A DNA stretch of 8,064 nt from an uncultured Lentisphaeria bacterium (lineage in GTDB: Bacteria; Verrucomicrobiota; Lentisphaeria; Victivallales; Victivallaceae), in the NCBI GenBank assembly GCA_903821255.1, contig CAIJKT010001002.1, positions 1-8,064 on the forward strand, in the 5' to 3' direction. This document shows positions 1 through 7,984 of the stretch, piece after piece. The notes beneath the pieces were generated by a model that saw only the letters and a list, made by a program, of their open reading frames with translations, did not search any database and was not told the origin of the DNA. Numbering within the stretch: position 1 is the stretch's first letter; each line of letters opens with the position of its first letter. Both the position numbers and the translations under genes were made by a program.

Positions 1-81
1 CCGTTCTCCGATACCCCGTTCAGATGGTCTTCAGGAGGCGCAAACAACGACGTCAACAATCTGCACTGGGTTACATATTGA
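1..81 (+). CDS. 3' end of a preceding gene, product uncertain (possibly pseudopilin-like)
   Basis: Frame 1 is open from the first base and stops at TGA 79-81, giving 26 residues of a protein whose start lies outside the window. The tail contains the string SGGANNDVNNLHWVTY before the stop. This loosely resembles the C-terminal end of DUF1559/H-X9-DG type pseudopilins, where a GGAN...DG.(V)..W pattern is usual, but the DG is absent and the match is too short to decide. A strong hairpin 28 bases after the stop suggests the transcript of this gene may end there. The presence of a pilin-like leader in the last gene of the window makes a pseudopilin reading attractive, but that is inference. It could equally be the tail of an unrelated secreted protein. 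Confidence 0.55.
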   Translation, partial: PFSDTPFRWSSGGANNDVNNLHWVTY

Positions 82-108
82 TTCCAGCACGACTGGTCTT
101 TACGCTTA

Positions 109-135
109 ATCCCCTGATGTTATGCATCGGGGGAT
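109..135 (+). terminator. GC-rich hairpin after the first partial gene, possible terminator or leader structure
   Basis: Bases 109-119 (ATCCCCTGATG) pair with 125-135 (CATCGGGGGAT) to form an 11-bp stem with a single T-G wobble and a 5-base loop (TTATG). The position, 28 bases after a stop codon, fits a transcription terminator. There is no T-run directly after the stem: the next bases are GTTCT, and the first T-tract is at 164-168. It is therefore not a canonical intrinsic terminator and may instead be a 3'-end stabilising or 5'-leader structure. Confidence 0.5.
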
Positions 136-146
136 GTTCTATGCCG

Positions 147-173
147 TTGCTGCCTGTATCGGATTTTTATTAA
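147..173 (+). promoter_or_regulatory. weak candidate promoter for the two-gene unit
   Basis: TTGCTG at 147-152 resembles a -35 box, and TATTAA at 168-173 resembles a -10 box, with a 15-base spacer that is shorter than the optimal 17. The expected start of transcription near 180 would leave a leader of only about 14 bases before the ATG at 194, with no Shine-Dalgarno motif. The match is poor and the call rests mainly on position between the hairpin and the gene. Confidence 0.2.
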
Positions 174-193
174 TGCAACTATGGTAATGAAAA

Positions 194-3100
194 ATGATTG
201 TAAACACGGTACTTAAATCTCTTGCCGCCGCGCTGACCATTGCCGGTTCAGTGTACGCTGTCGCTTCCGAAGGTATTTTTGAGGAAAATTTCAAAAGTTA
301 CCATGATTTTGATCCGGGGCTGCGCAACTGGCAGTTCAGAGGGATTGGCGGTGAAATTATCGGCGGGGCCTACCAGTTTACCGGCGTGACTCAGAACAGC
401 TCCGAATATCTGGACATCGCTCCCGACTATACGATGGGGCTGGTAAGAGACTTTAAAGCAGGTTCCAAGCTGAGAATCAACGCTGTCGCGAAAGCCGCGC
501 CGCATAAATTCCCGGTTTTCGATCCGGGTAAAAACACGGACAGCCGGATTGGCATAGTTATTCTCAACCAGCCATTTTTACGCAGGGTTGCCGCCCCGAT
601 GGACAATCCGGCCCTGGCGCTGACGCTCAATAAATCGGCCAACGGGGTACGCACTGTTTCTTTCGACTGCACGGGCAAAGATAAGCCGCGGATTACAGGC
701 AAAACCATCGTCGAACCGCCCGCCGCCGGCTGGTTTGATAACGTCGATTACTCTTTTGAGATTCTGCTCTCCGGCAATCTTGCGCAAGGAATCATCAGCG
801 ACGGTTCCAAAGTAATATTTAAACGCGAACTTGAGAGCTCTGATTTTGCCAGAGTTTTCCAGAAAGCTTATCCGGGTTTCGCGAACCGGCGCATGACAGG
901 ACAACTTTCATCATTCCGCGCCGACAGTCTGAATTCGGCTCAGGATACTGAAGTTACAACGCCTCTTCCCATTCCACGCAGATGGGCTGTTTTTACGGAT
1001 GTTAAAGATGCCGCTAAATTCCCGTCTTTTAAAAGTATTCCGGACTCTGTGCCGGGAGCAGACAAGGCTTCAACCGCTAATATCGAGAGCGGTAAAGTCA
1101 TTGACCTGGGCAAACTTTTCGGCGGTCATAAGCCCGGACGGGCTGCAGCGCTTTTCGCCACGCTCAATGTCAGGGAATCCGGGGCTTATATCATCAACTG
1201 CAAGGCGGACTGGTTCTGGCGTCTTGACGTCAACGGCAGCACAGTCATGAATTTAATGAATGAGGGTAACGGTTCGAAAAAGACACATACTGTGCTGGTT
1301 TCTCTTTCGACTGGCGAAAATACCATTATGATTCTTGTCGGCAGCGGCTCCGCGGGGTGGAATCTTTGCCTGACAGAGCCGACTGCGGTGGAAATAAACA
1401 ACGCGCTGGCTAAAAAATATCTTTACGGAAGTGACACTCTCTACTGGAATCTGGACAGGCTGCTTGATGATATTACAAAACTTAAGCGCGATAATATTGT
1501 CATAGACGGCCTTGAGCAGAAAATCATCGATCTTAGAAAAGCGCTTTCCCCCAGTCTCAGTTCACGTGAAACGGCTGAATATGACCTGTTCCTCGATGAA
1601 GCCTATGCAAAAGTTTATGACGGATACCGCGTGATTTCCCTGAAAGCTGAAATCGACGGCCTGAAAGCGCTGGCTGCGGCTCTCGGTTCAAACGCCAATG
1701 ACGGCAGAATCGCTGAACTTGAAAAACTATCTCTCAAATTAAGAAAAGAAGTTAAGGAATCTTCCACGGATTCAGTGGGCAAAACAGCTCTCGCCGCTCA
1801 GAAAATTATCGGCGATTGCAGGAAGAGCAATCAGGGCTACTCTGAAGGCGTCAGCAAAGGCGGCTCTTTCGGACGGTTCGGCTGGATGACCAGCACGGCA
1901 ATCGGAAGCTACAGTTCCGGTGACGGCCTGCTGGCAAATCAGATACTTTCCAACGGTGCGCTTGCCCGGCAATATATAAGTTATGGCTCTAAACCGGAGG
2001 ATTGCTGGGTAGCTCGTTTCCGCTTCGACGGTGATAAGGACAGCGGCAAGGCCGCTGAAGTCGCCTCGCTGAAGACGCTCGGCGCAAACGTTGTTCTTCA
2101 ATTCGGGTATGATCCGAACCAGTTCTATACCGGCAATACTCCGGACAACGTCGCGGTGAAGGAAATCAGCTGGACCCATAAGAAGTTTTCCTGCGCGGAT
2201 GCTTTTGTGGCCGACATGAGCATCCTTTCGCCATCGCTTCTTCTCGAAAGCCCGTTTAATCAGTTTTCCATATCAGACCCCGCCGGAGGGCATTTCAGCA
2301 GAATCGGATACCTCAACTCGGATGGCAAGGCGGTATCGCTGCCCGCCGGCAGTGACGGTGTTCTTTATGATCAGGCCGCAAACTCCAGACTGGGATCCAA
2401 CTGGATTCTACTCTGGGATGACGACAACTCTTTCAAGGATTTGACCGGACATCTTGGCAGTGTGCCTGTTCAAATAATTTTTCAGCATCAGCCCGAAAAA
2501 ATAGTGAGATCAGGCTCATCCGTCACCGTGGCCCTCGGCAGAAACGGCGCCCTATGGCTCAACACCCCTTTCGGCGCCAGACTCCAGCCAACAGGCAACT
2601 GGAAGGGTGAAATGCCTCCCGCCGCAGTGGCGTCATGTGCGCTCTTCGGCAGAAGCGCCCTGGCATATCCTCAAAACTGTCGTGAATTCTACCGTCTGAG
2701 TCAGGACGGAAGCAGGGTCGAAATACTCGACAGTTTCTCCTACAAATACTTCAATGACAATGACTGGGGTATCAAGCCCCTGGAACTGGCTCCGCTTCCT
2801 CCGCTGCTCTCGCTGATGACCGACAGAGGTTTTGACGCTGTTCTTCCGCAAGGGCTCTACGAACTCAATTATCCGAGCGTATATGGTCCCCTTCGCGCCG
2901 TAAAAGGCTCGAAAATCACATATTCTCTGCCCGTACCGCAGGCGCCGCGAATTATCCTTCCGGAAAATACTGATGCCGCTAAAGCCGACAAAGAGCTTCT
3001 TGCAAAACGCACCATGGCCAACGTTGAAGGTATGCGTTTCCGCCTCTATGATGAGAAAATTGTGCGAAGCTGGCACTCGCTTAATTTTCCAATGCTGGTT

Positions 3101-5032
3101 GCTGCAAAACCATGGCCATATCTGGATCCGGTATATCGCGACTATCTCAAGGGGTTGTTATCCTATAATATGGAGGCCGGCTCCGGCTACAGAACCAACC
3201 GCGTCTGGCGTTCGCTGGTCGAGCCTTACTCCGGGAAAAAATACTATTACTCCTTCTCGATAAGCATTGAAGACCCGGGCGATGTCGGCGTTTTCGGCGA
3301 CCGCGGCTACGGCGTCGGAAACCATCTGAACCAGTTGGATTACGCCGCCGCCCTTTCCGGCAATTATGCACTGCTGCGCAAAATGTGGAGCGACAAAGCT
3401 CCGCTTGCATCTCCCGAGGCGTCGCGCGACGGTAAAATCCTTACTATCGACAAGATGCTCGGCTATGTCAAGGATGTCCATGACTGGGCATGGATGGATG
3501 ACGGCAGCAACGATGCCGGCGACAACGGCCCGGTCGTTGACTGCTCGCAATCCACTTTCGGAGGACATGGCGCACTGTTGCGCATGGCCAAAGAGGTCGG
3601 CAGTCCTGACGATGTGGCAAAGGCTTCATATTTCCTCGCGAAAGGACAGCTTTCTCTTACAGGCCGCACCGCATTCACCGGCTACGGACATGAAAACGGG
3701 CTCCTCGGCGTTGACAGCATCAACGTCGGGTTCAGGGAGTTCATTACTCCCGACTCTTACGCCAACAGTCCCATGCTGGTTAAAACGGTGCGCCAGGAGT
3801 ACGACGGAAGCTATGACTCCGTACTTTGTTACGCCTTCTATGACATGTACGAAATTTACTATCCATACGCTCGCTATATCTGGAATGATCTCCGCGATTA
3901 TGAAAGAATCCGGCAGCTCTATTTCCCGAACAGCGACACCGGCAAAGGGACACATGCACACCTCGGAACGCGCCTGGTATTTCTGCTCTTCAACGGCATG
4001 CCTGTAGCGAAAGCGCGTGCTTCGCTCGACAGCGTGAATGACGAAGCGGTTTTCTGGATAAGGAATATGCGGTATCTTGAAACAATGCCGCTGCTGATGA
4101 CAGGCGGTTCTCCTCTTGTTCTTTGTTCATGGGCTCCGCTTGCAGTTCCGGAATTCAAGTTCGAACCTTCAACAAAGACTGCCCGCATAAAACTGTCTTC
4201 AGTTCCGGCGGGCTTCAGACTTGAAGGGCTTTCCTCGCACAAACCGCAGTCTGTAACAGTGAACGGAAAAGCTGCTGAATATATTTACGATCCTGAAACT
4301 TTCAAATTCTCGGTAAAGGTTCCACAAGCGGCCGCCGCTGATATTGAAGCTGTCTATGCGGAGATTGATCCTTCACACTTTATGCCGGTTCCGATACCGC
4401 CGGTCATGAAGTCTGCTCCTGTTTTGCGCGATGAACTTAATACCCGCAAATTCGAGCGTGCCGCCGACAAAAAGCAGGAGCCGGCAGTATCTGCGTTACC
4501 ACTCAAAAATGACACTCCGATATTTATCGCAGATTTCAACGGCGAACCGCAGAAAGATCCGCTCCTTCCGTCGGGCGGATTTTACTTCGGCAACTGGGGT
4601 AAGGTCAAGCAGCAGCCCGGCGGCGGAATTACCGGGGCCTATCCGCCTTCCGGCGTGCCGCCTCTCTCAATGGAAGTCAAAGCCTCCAGCGACAACTTCA
4701 CCGGGCGCGGTTCGCCGGTGATAAAAATACCGAAAAACTGTTCATCTCTTATCATAACTGGAAAAGTTCTGCGGTCCAAAGATTACAAAGGGAACAACCC
4801 CATGATTTTCCTGTGGGTTAGTGATAACGCAAAGAAATCCAGTCCTGTGTTCTTCGACATTGCTGACGCTCCTGCCGGAGAATGGCAGAACTTCGAGTTT
4901 GTACAACGCTACTCCGGTCTTATCCCGAATGCCGAAACTCTTGTTCTGAATCTCACAAGCAGAAAAGAAAACTCGGCAACTGAAGTCGCCGGCAGCGTTT
5001 ACTATAAAGACATAAAAATTAGTGTACGTTAA
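194..5032 (+). CDS. large secreted multidomain protein, putative (alpha/alpha)-toroid glycan-active enzyme
   Basis: This 1612-residue protein begins with a Sec signal peptide (hydrophobic core about residues 6-20, likely cleavage after VYA22 or AVA24). Visible regions, in order: a beta-sandwich, LamG-like, about 27-245; a galactose-binding-like or PA14-like beta domain, about 265-400 (WFWRLDVNG core); a charged helical, coiled-coil-prone segment, about 420-545; a beta-rich domain, about 555-915, starting GRFGWMTS; a helical Trp/Tyr-rich region, about 925-1300; a small beta domain, about 1317-1392; and a C-terminal CBM-like sandwich, about 1442-1612. The beta-sandwich plus helical toroid plus small beta domain order is known from several glycoside hydrolase and polysaccharide lyase families. 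Candidate active-site clusters are WAWMDDGSNDAGDN (1098-1111), GYGHEN (1163-1168) and THAH (1253-1256). The ATG at 194 is the first possible start, because TGA at 188-190 closes the frame, and it lacks a recognisable ribosome binding site. I do not recognise the family, and enzymatic activity is inferred from fold-like features only. Confidence 0.93.
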   Translation: MIVNTVLKSLAAALTIAGSVYAVASEGIFEENFKSYHDFDPGLRNWQFRGIGGEIIGGAYQFTGVTQNSSEYLDIAPDYTMGLVRDFKAGSKLRINAVAKAAPHKFPVFDPGKNTDSRIGIVILNQPFLRRVAAPMDNPALALTLNKSANGVRTVSFDCTGKDKPRITGKTIVEPPAAGWFDNVDYSFEILLSGNLAQGIISDGSKVIFKRELESSDFARVFQKAYPGFANRRMTGQLSSFRADSLNSAQDTEVTTPLPIPRRWAVFTDVKDAAKFPSFKSIPDSVPGADKASTANIESGKVIDLGKLFGGHKPGRAAALFATLNVRESGAYIINCKADWFWRLDVNGSTVMNLMNEGNGSKKTHTVLVSLSTGENTIMILVGSGSAGWNLCLTEPTAVEINNALAKKYLYGSDTLYWNLDRLLDDITKLKRDNIVIDGLEQKIIDLRKALSPSLSSRETAEYDLFLDEAYAKVYDGYRVISLKAEIDGLKALAAALGSNANDGRIAELEKLSLKLRKEVKESSTDSVGKTALAAQKIIGDCRKSNQGYSEGVSKGGSFGRFGWMTSTAIGSYSSGDGLLANQILSNGALARQYISYGSKPEDCWVARFRFDGDKDSGKAAEVASLKTLGANVVLQFGYDPNQFYTGNTPDNVAVKEISWTHKKFSCADAFVADMSILSPSLLLESPFNQFSISDPAGGHFSRIGYLNSDGKAVSLPAGSDGVLYDQAANSRLGSNWILLWDDDNSFKDLTGHLGSVPVQIIFQHQPEKIVRSGSSVTVALGRNGALWLNTPFGARLQPTGNWKGEMPPAAVASCALFGRSALAYPQNCREFYRLSQDGSRVEILDSFSYKYFNDNDWGIKPLELAPLPPLLSLMTDRGFDAVLPQGLYELNYPSVYGPLRAVKGSKITYSLPVPQAPRIILPENTDAAKADKELLAKRTMANVEGMRFRLYDEKIVRSWHSLNFPMLVAAKPWPYLDPVYRDYLKGLLSYNMEAGSGYRTNRVWRSLVEPYSGKKYYYSFSISIEDPGDVGVFGDRGYGVGNHLNQLDYAAALSGNYALLRKMWSDKAPLASPEASRDGKILTIDKMLGYVKDVHDWAWMDDGSNDAGDNGPVVDCSQSTFGGHGALLRMAKEVGSPDDVAKASYFLAKGQLSLTGRTAFTGYGHENGLLGVDSINVGFREFITPDSYANSPMLVKTVRQEYDGSYDSVLCYAFYDMYEIYYPYARYIWNDLRDYERIRQLYFPNSDTGKGTHAHLGTRLVFLLFNGMPVAKARASLDSVNDEAVFWIRNMRYLETMPLLMTGGSPLVLCSWAPLAVPEFKFEPSTKTARIKLSSVPAGFRLEGLSSHKPQSVTVNGKAAEYIYDPETFKFSVKVPQAAAADIEAVYAEIDPSHFMPVPIPPVMKSAPVLRDELNTRKFERAADKKQEPAVSALPLKNDTPIFIADFNGEPQKDPLLPSGGFYFGNWGKVKQQPGGGITGAYPPSGVPPLSMEVKASSDNFTGRGSPVIKIPKNCSSLIITGKVLRSKDYKGNNPMIFLWVSDNAKKSSPVFFDIADAPAGEWQNFEFVQRYSGLIPNAETLVLNLTSRKENSATEVAGSVYYKDIKISVR

Positions 5033-5046
5033 TTACATGAAAATAT

Positions 5047-5054
5047 AAGGAAAG
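5047..5054 (+). promoter_or_regulatory. ribosome binding site of the GH-A glycosidase gene
   Basis: The purine stretch AAGGAAAG lies in the 26-base gap between the two large genes, with its AGGA core about 7 bases before the ATG at 5059. It supports that start, which is also the one that gives a complete signal peptide. The gap holds no hairpin or other promoter-like element, which favours co-transcription with the gene upstream. Confidence 0.65.
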
Positions 5055-5058
5055 AATT

Positions 5059-7911
5059 ATGTTCAAACGATTTTTCAGGATGCTGGCTCTGGCCGGATTA
5101 TGCACAGTATTATCGGCAACTGCGGAGACTCTTGAGCCAGGCAGCGCAACGCAGATCTGGTCCGGCCTGCGGGCGGAACGTTACGGCAGCCTCTACACCA
5201 CCGGCGAAACGGTAAAATTCATCGCAGACAAACCGCTTCCCGAAACGCTGCAAAACCTCACCGGAATCATCTATTCCGCAGACGGCATCCGGGTTGATGA
5301 GAAAAACGTTGACGGCGCTGATTTCAAGGCGAACGGCTGGACATGGTTTCCCTCCTCCCCTGGATTTTATGAAATAGAGTTCCGCGGCCGTACCGTCTCC
5401 GGGAAAAGCATTAGTTTCCAGGAACCTTACGTCATAAAAATCAGTAAGGAACAGGAAACCTTTATTCGCGGCAGATATGCGGCCGGTGTGGTTCCGCCCC
5501 CGGTTCCCATGAAAGAGCGTTCGCCGCTGTTCGGATTCAGCAATCAGCTCGATGATCTGCAACTTTATCCGCTGGCGGATATGATGGGTTTGAGCTTTGC
5601 CCGGATGCACGCCATCGGCTGGGGCAGCCAGTTCACCAACACGGCGCTGGCGCTGGAACCGGAACAGGGCAAGTACAACTGGAGCACTCTGGACAAGCAT
5701 GTCAATGAGATGAAGAAATATGGTTTCACCATGGCCGGCAACATTCTTTATACTCCGAAATGGGCCTCGCCGCATCCGGAAAAGACCAATGTCAATATCT
5801 GCGTTCTGGAGTTCAGCAGTTATGCCCCGGCCAAAATGAGCTATCTTGAAGATTTTCTAAAAGCATTGATCGCCCGTTACGGTAAGGATATCAGAATCTG
5901 GGAAATCTGGAATGAGCCAAGTATCAGAGGCGGAAGCTGCTTCTGGTCGGATACCCCGGAGAACTATGTTCTGCTGCTGAAGACCGTCAGTGAAACACTC
6001 AGGCGGGAACAGCCGGGAACCGAATTATGGCTGGGCGGTGTTGGCAACAGACCGCCATATTACCGTTTTTACAGAATTATTGCCAAACTCGGAGCCGCAC
6101 AGTATTATGACAAGCTGGCGCTGCACGGCCGGAATTCCGATCCGGAGGAGTATATTAAGATCGATCAGGATCTGGGGCTGAAGACCAGGCCGCTGGTAAG
6201 TTCGGAAAGCCATGATCTTCTGCAGCGCGAAGGACCGGTTGAAAAAAATGAAACGGAAATTGCCGCAATACTCGTAAAGAGCATGCTGATAAAGATCAAG
6301 GCCGGCCATGAACGTATCGCGATCTTTGAATTCCGCAATCAGGCGGAAATGGAAAGCCTGCCGTTTTACGGCAAACACAGCCGTATCACTCATGCCTCCG
6401 GACTCTTTCGCAGCCGTCCACTTACCGAACCGCGGCTCGCCGCCATCGTCTACGCCAATCTGATCAATCAATTCAAACCCGGAGCGAAAATTACTGGCGA
6501 ATACCGGCTGGAGAAAGAGTCTCTCAATCTGGTACAGGTCGATATGCCGGCGCAACCGCCCATGCTGGTGCTTTGGAATACTGGAAAACAAGCGACGGCA
6601 ATGCCGGAACAACTGCGCGGGGTCATGACCGGAGCATCCGCAATCACCGACTGGGAAGGCAAATCCATGGGAAAAGACAAGATTGCGTTTGCTCCGGGAA
6701 AAGTCTATTATCTCTCCGCGCTGAATCCCCGGATGCTGAAGCAACTGCCGCGCAAGGAGGTCGTCGTCTCTGATGAAACAGGCAGCACCGTCCCAACCGG
6801 ACGGCCGTCGGCAATGGGCGGAAAAGGATGTCTCTTCGATCCTGCGACCGGGCAACTTGATGCCGCGAAAATCAACTGGATCGATTCTGACTGGAATTTC
6901 GTCGGTATCAACGGCACGTTGCGCCCGGATGATTTCCAGGCAAAATACGCAATTGGCTGTTCGGCGCAAGGTCTTGATCTGGTGGTCAGCGTTAAAGACC
7001 GTCAGGTGCAGTTTGCCAAAGCGGAGGATGCTGAATTATGGAATTACGACTCTATGCAGTTTGCCATTGACACACGGGGGAAGCATTCCACTATTGATAT
7101 CCTGGAGTTTGCCGTTTCTTCAGTAAACGGCAATCCGGTAATTATCAAGACTGCCGCTCCGCTGGACGGCGATCTGCCGGTCGGTTTTACTCCGGTCGGC
7201 AAACCGGTCAAAAACGCGGTCGTGAAAATCAGTCGGGCCGGCGGCGAGACGCTCTACCGGATTCATCTGGAGTGGAGCGAACTATTTCCGTGTGTGTACA
7301 GTCCGGAAAAGCCGCTGCCATTTTCATTGCTGGTGAACAACAATAACGGCGCCGGGCGGCTGGGCTGGCTGGAATGGAGCGGCGGTATCGGCAGGGACAA
7401 GAATGCAGGAGCCTACGGCAATGTCTACTTTGTCAATCAATCGGCAAATCTGCTGGGTTCGGCGCAGTTCCTTGACGGCAAAGGCTGGTACGGCTATGTT
7501 GCGGCCGAAGCGAAAGAAAAATCCTCCATTGTCATGGTTGACGGAAAAGCTGTTGTCACCGCCGGCGGACCGGCCGCGAATGGTTTGACCAATATCAACA
7601 ATATTCAGCTCATCCGCAATATTACACTGAAAAATGATCAAACGTATCTTCTCCGGTTCACTGCAACCGCGGAAAAAGCCAGTAATATTTCGATTGAATA
7701 CCTGATGGGAAAACCGCCATGGCCCCGTTTCGCGACATCGATGTGTGATCTGAGCGCCGGAAAACATGATTATCTGGTGACAATTCGACCGCGCAATGCC
7801 CAGTCGCTCAGTGCCGATGCCCCGATGTCGCTGCGGCTGTTTCTTGGCGAACTGCCCGCCGGAACTGTAACGTTTGGCAACACGGGGGTATATCAGCTCG
7901 ACGAACAATAG
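5059..7911 (+). CDS. secreted clan GH-A (GH39-like) TIM-barrel glycosidase with C-terminal CBM9-like and CBM4/9-like domains
   Basis: This 950-residue protein has a clear Sec signal peptide (KRFFR basic start, core LALAGLCTVL, likely cleavage after ATA22). Residues about 25-145 form an Ig-like beta domain (PGFYEIEFRG). Residues about 155-475 form the catalytic barrel. Its landmarks are FARMHAIGWG near the first strands, LYTPKWAS (W235) and WEIWNEP (281-287), where E286 is the expected acid/base of clan GH-A. E383 in LVSSESHD is the probable nucleophile, and IAIFEFRN (420-427) looks like the last strand. A small beta domain follows (about 475-565). A CBM9/DOMON-like domain spans about 590-792 (NYDSMQFAID at 662-671). 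A CBM4/9-like sandwich spans about 796-950 (NLLGSAQF start). The acid/base motif recalls GH39, GH51 and related families, all retaining enzymes, so a double-displacement exo- or endo-glycosidase is likely. Substrate and exact family cannot be assigned. It follows the upstream large gene by 26 bases and is probably co-transcribed with it. Confidence 0.94.
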   Translation: MFKRFFRMLALAGLCTVLSATAETLEPGSATQIWSGLRAERYGSLYTTGETVKFIADKPLPETLQNLTGIIYSADGIRVDEKNVDGADFKANGWTWFPSSPGFYEIEFRGRTVSGKSISFQEPYVIKISKEQETFIRGRYAAGVVPPPVPMKERSPLFGFSNQLDDLQLYPLADMMGLSFARMHAIGWGSQFTNTALALEPEQGKYNWSTLDKHVNEMKKYGFTMAGNILYTPKWASPHPEKTNVNICVLEFSSYAPAKMSYLEDFLKALIARYGKDIRIWEIWNEPSIRGGSCFWSDTPENYVLLLKTVSETLRREQPGTELWLGGVGNRPPYYRFYRIIAKLGAAQYYDKLALHGRNSDPEEYIKIDQDLGLKTRPLVSSESHDLLQREGPVEKNETEIAAILVKSMLIKIKAGHERIAIFEFRNQAEMESLPFYGKHSRITHASGLFRSRPLTEPRLAAIVYANLINQFKPGAKITGEYRLEKESLNLVQVDMPAQPPMLVLWNTGKQATAMPEQLRGVMTGASAITDWEGKSMGKDKIAFAPGKVYYLSALNPRMLKQLPRKEVVVSDETGSTVPTGRPSAMGGKGCLFDPATGQLDAAKINWIDSDWNFVGINGTLRPDDFQAKYAIGCSAQGLDLVVSVKDRQVQFAKAEDAELWNYDSMQFAIDTRGKHSTIDILEFAVSSVNGNPVIIKTAAPLDGDLPVGFTPVGKPVKNAVVKISRAGGETLYRIHLEWSELFPCVYSPEKPLPFSLLVNNNNGAGRLGWLEWSGGIGRDKNAGAYGNVYFVNQSANLLGSAQFLDGKGWYGYVAAEAKEKSSIVMVDGKAVVTAGGPAANGLTNINNIQLIRNITLKNDQTYLLRFTATAEKASNISIEYLMGKPPWPRFATSMCDLSAGKHDYLVTIRPRNAQSLSADAPMSLRLFLGELPAGTVTFGNTGVYQLDEQ

Positions 7912-7933
7912 TTTTTAAAGAAAAATAAGAAAT

Positions 7934-7970
7934 TTAACAACAGTTACAAACGAAATCATGTATAATTATA
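7934..7970 (+). promoter_or_regulatory. AT-rich gap with candidate -10 element upstream of the pilin-like gene
   Basis: The 76-base gap after the glycosidase gene is strongly AT-rich. It contains a consensus -10 hexamer TATAAT at 7961-7966, embedded in the 10-base palindrome TATAATTATA (7961-7970). No -35 box sits at the usual 17-base distance; TTAACA at 7934-7939 is 21 bases away and TTACAA at 7944-7949 is 11 bases away. Transcription starting near 7973 would leave a very short leader containing the ribosome binding site. No intrinsic terminator is seen after the glycosidase, so read-through is also possible. Confidence 0.3.
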
Positions 7971-7973
7971 TAT

Positions 7974-7980
7974 GGAAGGG
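7974..7980 (+). promoter_or_regulatory. ribosome binding site for the ATG at 7988
   Basis: GGAAGGG ends 7 bases before the ATG at 7988, a good Shine-Dalgarno distance. A second purine-rich site, AGGAG at 8019-8023, stands 9 bases before the in-frame ATG at 8033, so both ATGs of the duplicated leader have their own plausible ribosome binding site. Confidence 0.6.
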
Positions 7981-7984
7981 AAAG

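Noticed and set aside
3366..4007. Open frame of 213 codons on the plus strand in another frame of the large protein
   Set aside because: Covers the helical candidate catalytic region in an alternate frame; composition (many Ser, Thr, Arg, Cys) is typical of an out-of-frame translation, and there is no ribosome binding site.
5089..5106. Possible lipobox (LAGLC) in the glycosidase signal peptide
   Set aside because: The residue before the Cys is Leu, not Gly, Ala or Ser, and a good signal peptidase I site (ATA before Glu23) follows, so a lipoprotein is unlikely.
5110..5775. Open frame of 221 codons on the minus strand
   Set aside because: Antisense to the signal peptide, Ig-like domain and early barrel of the glycosidase; no coherent protein features.
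6025..6969. Open frame of 314 codons on the minus strand inside the glycosidase gene
   Set aside because: It lies wholly antisense to the GH-A barrel and CBM9-like regions, has no recognisable domain, and its translation is rich in Arg, Cys and His as expected from a shadow frame of a biased codon pattern.
7912..7926. TTTTTAAAGAAAAA as a terminator hairpin after the glycosidase
   Set aside because: The stem would be five A-T pairs with no G-C pair and no following T-run, too weak for an intrinsic terminator.
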